Assembly (NCBI GenBank): GCA_020881915.1
Contig: JAJFPB010000002.1
Coordinates: 930,001 to 994,000, forward strand
Direction of reading: 5' to 3'
DNA: 64,000 bases
Origin: Paramyrothecium sp. XJ0827
Lineage: Eukaryota; Ascomycota; Sordariomycetes; Hypocreales; Stachybotryaceae
The stretch's first letter is position 1, and each line of letters opens with the position of its first letter. The notes under the pieces were generated by a model. That model was not told where the DNA came from. It was given only the letters and a program-made list of their open reading frames with translations, and made no database searches. The position numbers were made by a program, and so were the translations under genes. Positions 59,115 to 64,000 of the stretch are shown here, in pieces.

Positions 59115-61123
59115 TGTGTCGAGAACTCAGCACTTACAGCAACTGGAGCTTGTGCGATGCGGGGTTCTGGGGGCTGAAGAGGCAATCAGGTGAGGCAACC
59201 AGCTCGGAAGTGTCTTCGTATGATCCGATGGAAGTTCAGTCTTGTCGCTACAAGCATATGTGTGTGTAACAACTAGGAATTGAATGGCCAACTAATGGTT
59301 GTAAGCAAGTCAGCCAGCTCTGGTGGTGAGACGTTGACGTCGCTGGTCAGCCAAGGCGGATGGCGGGGTTCGACACGTAAGGCATCAGGACGAGGACCTT
59401 GGCTCTGCTGCGCGCTACCCCTGTTGCGCTAGGCTAAAGGTGGAGAGAGTTGATGGCATTTGCCGCTGAACCGACTTGGATAATGCTAAATCCCAGTGTA
59501 GGGACACACCAACCAGGAACGAGAGTCTCGGCCCAGCCCAATGGCACCAACCAGAGGCGGGTGTGGGTTTTCCTGCGGGCATCCTGGCATGCCGCGCACA
59601 ATCGATGAAGAGAGTGAGGAACAACAGAAGAAACGAGGCAACTTTGGGGGACGCTTTGCATCAGAAAAAGTATCTATTAGAGAGTGCTTTTGAAGATGAA
59701 AACTCTGTTGAAGCAAACACAAAGGCAAGCGAGTTCTCTTCTCGTCATTCAGCAGCAACCTGTCCTACCCTAGAGACCACTTCCACCTGAGGGGAGAGCA
59801 AGGATGACTAAGGTCAAGACGGGCCAAAGTTTCTGCCTTGATCTCCAGGCACCAGGACCTGCGCTCCACCAGAATAAAGAAAAATTTCCAACCTCGAGCT
59901 TTTTCCTTCTCTTTTTTCCCTTTCTTCTCCAAAATATTGAACAACGCAAATATCACATTCATGTTTCTCTTACCAAATTGATGAGAGGCGCGCCTCTGCG
60001 CTGCGCCCAGGACCACCGATGCTCGAGGAATACAGAATGGAGAAGAAAGCGAACAATCTTGGGTGCGGTGCTTCCCTGCCTACGGGCGTCATGGGGAGGA
60101 TCGCAATGATTGAACGTACATTTTGTCAGCAGTTGCTAGTGCTTTTGACCTTCGTAGCAGGCATCACGCCATGATGTCTTTGCAGTGCATGTGTGAGATT
60201 GGTGCCAGGAGACGTGAATGTAGGAGACATCCATTCGCCGAAAGGCGTCTGTCAAGCACACCCAGCAGTGCACCGGTGGACCACATGTGCACACGAGCAT
60301 TAATCATGTCGCGCTCTACATTCTTAGGCCAGTCTGAATTGCCATGGATGCCAAGAGCCATTGGGCTCCTTGTACTCGACCTACGGCGGCACCAGTCAAG
60401 GCTTTCGTCTACCAGGTCTCATCACAGCCATGGTTATCAGCATGAGCTGAACGGACTTTATATGTGCAGTTGGTGGTCACCCCGTGAAGATGCCAAAACA
60501 TCTCACGTTCAGGCAAACTAATATCATTGGGCTTTGCGTCGCATCTACCCTTGTTCTCTCACGCTCCAGTCGCCACAGCGCGATATTGCGTCGCGCTCAC
60601 CCACGGTTGACGTTGAGTTACGATGACAGTCCATGATGGCTGATCATGCGACAAAGAGATGGCGACATCGAGCTACATGGAACAAAACGAAGAGATAGAC
60701 CTTGTCACACGGGATTGCGCAGTGCAACGATAGTCCCAAATAATGTTGAATTAACTAATTATGGCAACCCTTGGTGACTTATACTCCTAGCTGGCTGGGC
60801 AAATTTTGGTAGAATAACGGAGCTAATATCTGTACTCCGCCGTAGAGGTGATGAAGATCCAAGAAGCATTTTCTTGGAACGGTAAGAATGGAAAGCGGTT
60901 CGAGCCCTGGGCATAGCTGGCAGCGGTGCATATCATGACGAATACACGGGGAGTTGGTAACAGATAAGATGGACGGCCGGTGAGAAACATTGGAGGCGGA
61001 GAGTTGGGAAGCAGAGCAATCTGGTGGAGGTTCAGACGAAAGAGAGAGGCCAAGAGCCGAGCAGCCTGTGACCTGTTAGCTTGGTCGAACTGACAATGGA
61101 CACGAGCTGCTTTGCTCTCACCT
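59115..61123. other. 2.0 kb gene-free stretch
   Basis: Upstream region of the PLC gene and downstream of the pheromone gene. Only short unsupported frames are present. Confidence 0.5.
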
Positions 61124-61843
61124 CTACTCGAGCGCGGCGACAATTTCCCGAGCGACGACGCCAATGGCCGACAGATCCCTCTTGGCCTTCCAGCAGCTCT
61201 GGCCGGGCCTCAAGCACCAGCGCTTAGCGTTGTCGTCGGCGTCGGCTTCGGCCTCACGCTTCGCGACGCTGAGGATCTCGACGTCGGCCTCGCCAACGGC
61301 CTCGGCGACGGCCTCGGCGACACGCTTGGCCTTCCAGCAGCTCTGGCCGGGCCGCAAGCACCAGCGCTTGTCGTTGTCGTCAGCCTCGGCTTCGCGCTTC
61401 CAGCAGCTTTGGCCGGGGCGCAGGCACCACTTGGTCGGGGGTCTCTGGCGCTTCTCCACGGCGCCCTTGTCTGCGTCGCCGTCGTAGATTCCCAGGCTGG
61501 CGTAGAAGGCTTCGGGGTCGTCCTCGGTCAGGGCGATGAGCTGGGCAAGCTCCTCGATGGAGCGCTTGGCGGCAAAGGCGGCGCCACCGGGGAGGTCGCT
61601 GGCTTCGGCTTCAGGGGAGCGCGCGAGGAGGCCGCCGGAGGATTGGAGGGCATCGGTGAAGGCCTCGGCGGCGCGCTTAACCTTCCAGCATGACTGACCT
61701 GGGCGAAGGCACCAGGGTTCAGCTTCACGCTTGGCCTTCCAACATGACTGGCCGGGGCGCAGGCACCAGGGGTCAGCCTCAGGGGCGGGAGCAGCAGAGC
61801 TAGCGGCAGTCAGAAGGCCGACGGTGATGATGGCCAGCTTCAT
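61124..61843 (-). CDS. Alpha-factor-like mating pheromone precursor
   Basis: Preproprotein for the peptide pheromone sensed by the Ste2-type receptor of the opposite mating type. Single frame of 239 residues with signal peptide M-K-L-A-I-I-T-V-G-L-L-T-A-A-S-S-A. Five identical decapeptides WCLRPGQSCW lie at residues 26-35, 44-53, 139-148, 161-170 and 209-218. Each is followed by K-A-K-R, K-V-K-R or K-R, the Kex2 cutting sites. Most are preceded by K-R or by acidic/Ala spacers (E-A-E-A, A-E-P) for Ste13-like dipeptide trimming. The pattern W-C-x4-G-x2-C-W resembles hypocrealean alpha-pheromones. An 85-residue spacer separates copies 2 and 3. Confidence 0.93.
   Translation of the reverse strand: MKLAIITVGLLTAASSAAPAPEADPWCLRPGQSCWKAKREAEPWCLRPGQSCWKVKRAAEAFTDALQSSGGLLARSPEAEASDLPGGAAFAAKRSIEELAQLIALTEDDPEAFYASLGIYDGDADKGAVEKRQRPPTKWCLRPGQSCWKREAEADDNDKRWCLRPGQSCWKAKRVAEAVAEAVGEADVEILSVAKREAEADADDNAKRWCLRPGQSCWKAKRDLSAIGVVAREIVAALE
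61190..61768 (-). repeat. Five coding repeats of the pheromone decapeptide
   Basis: The 30-base units are at 61739-61768, 61685-61714, 61400-61429, 61334-61363 and 61190-61219. They encode the same ten residues with small synonymous differences, so the peptide is held constant. Confidence 0.9.
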
Positions 61844-63526
61844 GATGGAGAGTTGGTGGGGAGGAGAAGAAGATAGGAAGAGCTGTGATGGAAGCGCGGA
61901 TTGGTTCCAAAGGAACAGACGGAAAAGGTGTGATCTTCAGGCACCTTGAGGCTAAAGATGCTGATATGGGTCTGCCGAGGAGAGAAGCCGTACACAAAGG
62001 TCGTCTTGGGTGATGAGGCAGGCATTTATGTTGGGCTGGAAGCATGAAAGACCAGGACTGGTCTTTGATCTGAGTGTTCTTGCAAGAGCCAGCGCCATGG
62101 CGGAGACCGAACAAACCGAGGGAGGGAGTGTGGCGGCTACAGAACGCTGTTCCTTATTGAGGTTATTGACAAAAACTGGTCAATAAAGCCCACGATTGGG
62201 AGTAGAGAGGGGTCCGTTTGCGAGGCGCTATTCGTTCGAGGGAGCGTCGAGTTCGACAGCGATAGTCACGGCGACGACGCTAGCCCTCCCTTCTCACAGT
62301 TAGCAAAGGTAGCCAATATGATGAAAAAGCTTGTGAACCGCGCGGTGATCGAGACAGCGTAGCCCATCGCAGCAGATGGCCCGGGGTGGTGGCATCCTCC
62401 GGTGTGGCTGCATGGCGGACTTCCAGGAAAGCGTGATGAAACACGGATCTGCATGGGACTGATGCACGCTTGAACAAACATTCCGGACGTTAATCTGGCC
62501 GATCTCGTGAAGCTGAGCCTCTACAGTAGATCCCGAGCGGTGCAGAGCGGTTCGAGGTGGGAGATGGGAGGCGCAGGGTCCCCTTATTGAGGCTCTATTG
62601 AGCACCCGATGAGGAAATCGGGGCCACGTCCGGCGGCGCCAGGCTGTGATTTGTAGGCGTGTAAAACAAGGAAAAGGACATTGCGGACAACAAAAGAAAC
62701 GAAGAAAGAAAAAAAGCATAATCGCCTCATCCTTGTTCTGTACAGTAAAGCGTGCATGTGAATTTCCGCTGTGTCGCTGAGATGGTGCCGCCTCGCTCAG
62801 TTCTCAACCGGTGTGAGAAGCTCATGACAGAGGAGTGGTGCCGGAAGACATGTACATTTGATAGTGCACTGCGCAACTGCCAGTGCTAAGTGTGATCTCG
62901 AGGTACCGTGCCTGACCTGTATACATCTTCGACTGTCGAGAGGACTCCTCGATCGGAGGCTTGTTGATCCGCCGCTGCTGGTCTTCTTCCACCGGCCAGC
63001 TGCACGTACCCGTGAGCCACCATTCGCCGCCTGGCAAACGAGACTGGCACGATCGCTTCGAACAATGAATGGACTGCCTCGACATTAGACTCTTTTTCAC
63101 GGTTTCTTTCTGGCCCCATGACAGGCTCGCTTGCTCCTCACCATTAGCATGATGTTCGAGATCTCGACTGGTCTAGTCCTCGCAAAGACCACCCGAAAAC
63201 CACGTCCCGGTTCTTGCTTTGGGGGCGCGGCAAAGTCCGTTTGCAATCAGCACGTTCCTGTTTCTGTTCAGTTCTGTGATGCGGACGAGAATTGTGCCTC
63301 ATCTCTGCTCTGCGTTGCTTTGTTACAGTACTGTACAGCATGTGGTAGAGCTACTCATCTTTCCGAATGGCATTTAGCAGCCATACCTTGCAGCCGCACC
63401 TTCTTGGCTTCTGTGATTTGAAGTGGGATTCTATTGATGCATTGACGGCTCAAACAGGTATCGTCTTCGATTCGACAGGGGCTTCACTACTCTAACTCTC
63501 CCTTTGCATCTCGCTAGTGACTTGGC
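61844..63526. other. 1.7 kb upstream of the pheromone gene, no gene seen
   Basis: Includes the pheromone promoter and the 3' end of the phytase gene. No supportable frame. Confidence 0.5.
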
Positions 63527-64000
63527 CTACGCCCGTGGGTCCCAATCAGCATCCACCTCGTCCAACAGCTTCAGCTCCTCGAGCGCCTCCGCACCCAGGA
63601 TGCTCTCGAGGTCGACAATCTTGAAGGTAGCCTCGGCGCTCGTTGTTCCGTCCGGCAACTCGTTCGCGTCGTCGTGCGCGACGAGCAAGCCGCGAGAGAA
63701 GCCGCCCAAGGCTGCGCCCACTGCCGCGACGCCGTCCGTGTTCGACACGGCGTCGTGCTGTCCGTCAGCTGACGCCCCGATGGTAAAGGTCATGACGTAG
63801 TCGTGCGGTGCGGCCCTGCGGTAGATGTTGTACGCGCTCACGCCCTGGCACGACACGATGATGAAACCTTTGTCGGGCGTGGCTCCCTGGACGAGCGTGA
63901 CTCCTTCGACGTCACCGTACAGCTTGCCGTCGCCGACCTGGGCGATGAGCTCTCCTTCGTCACTCGCGTCGGGCTCTGCGCCGTACTTCCAAAGCGCAGA
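63527..64000 (-). CDS. Beta-propeller phytase (3-phytase), C-terminal part
   Basis: Partial: the start lies beyond the right edge of the window. The 157 residues seen are in one open frame ending at TAG (63527-63529). Motifs match the last blades of the calcium-dependent beta-propeller phytase family: G-D-V-E-G-V-T-L near the N-terminal end, I-I-V-S-C-Q-G-V-S-A-Y-N-I-Y, then S-N-T-D-G-V-A-A-V and G-G-F-S-R-G-L-L-V-A-H-D. The acidic D-V-E-G and N-T-D-G loops fit calcium and phosphate sites of the family. It releases phosphate from phytate. Signal peptide and catalytic N-terminal half cannot be judged. Confidence 0.8.
   Translation of the reverse strand, partial: SALWKYGAEPDASDEGELIAQVGDGKLYGDVEGVTLVQGATPDKGFIIVSCQGVSAYNIYRRAAPHDYVMTFTIGASADGQHDAVSNTDGVAAVGAALGGFSRGLLVAHDDANELPDGTTSAEATFKIVDLESILGAEALEELKLLDEVDADWDPRA

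Overview
This window is nuclear DNA of a filamentous ascomycete, most likely a Sordariomycete of the Hypocreales. Genes carry short introns (about 46-85 bases) with GT..AG ends, genes lie on both strands, and several proteins are typical of such fungi. The strongest marker is an alpha-factor-like pheromone precursor with five copies of a WC....G..CW decapeptide at 61.1-61.8 kb. I joined exons by hand from reading frame and splice signals; no search or alignment was run.

Layout. 0-14 kb is a conserved core: a 14-helix MFS drug-efflux transporter, a secreted M20 peptidase, methylthioribose-1-phosphate isomerase (MRI1), the TRAPPII tether subunit TRS130, and a SCOCO-type short coiled-coil protein (SLO1-like). 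14-22.4 kb is an unusually long stretch with no convincing gene, rich in pyrimidine runs and short tandem repeats. 22.4-28.8 kb holds a six-hairpin-glycosidase-like protein, an erythromycin-esterase-family hydrolase, a secreted V8-like serine protease and a PEBP/carboxypeptidase Y inhibitor-like protein. 28.8-41.5 kb is sparse accessory DNA: a tRNA-Pro with an 18-base intron, a small secreted protein with two near-identical amphipathic repeats, a secreted protein with a C-terminal region resembling carbohydrate-binding modules, a secreted AttH/CrtC lipocalin-like enzyme (kievitone hydratase or Diels-Alderase superfamily), and a decayed SRPK-type kinase.

41.9-51.1 kb reads as a small metabolic cluster: a class III aminotransferase, a HAD phosphatase, a 12-helix MFS permease and a GMC flavin oxidoreductase. 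The last two are divergent from one 775-base promoter. Together they could import, deaminate or transaminate, dephosphorylate and oxidise a small amino or alcohol compound; this is inference from family membership. 52-57 kb has an unrecognised 434-residue protein, diverged repeats and an Hsp70-like gene with a frameshift and in-frame stops. 57.4-64 kb returns to conserved genes: a delta-type phospholipase C, the pheromone precursor, and the C-terminal end of a beta-propeller phytase cut by the window edge.
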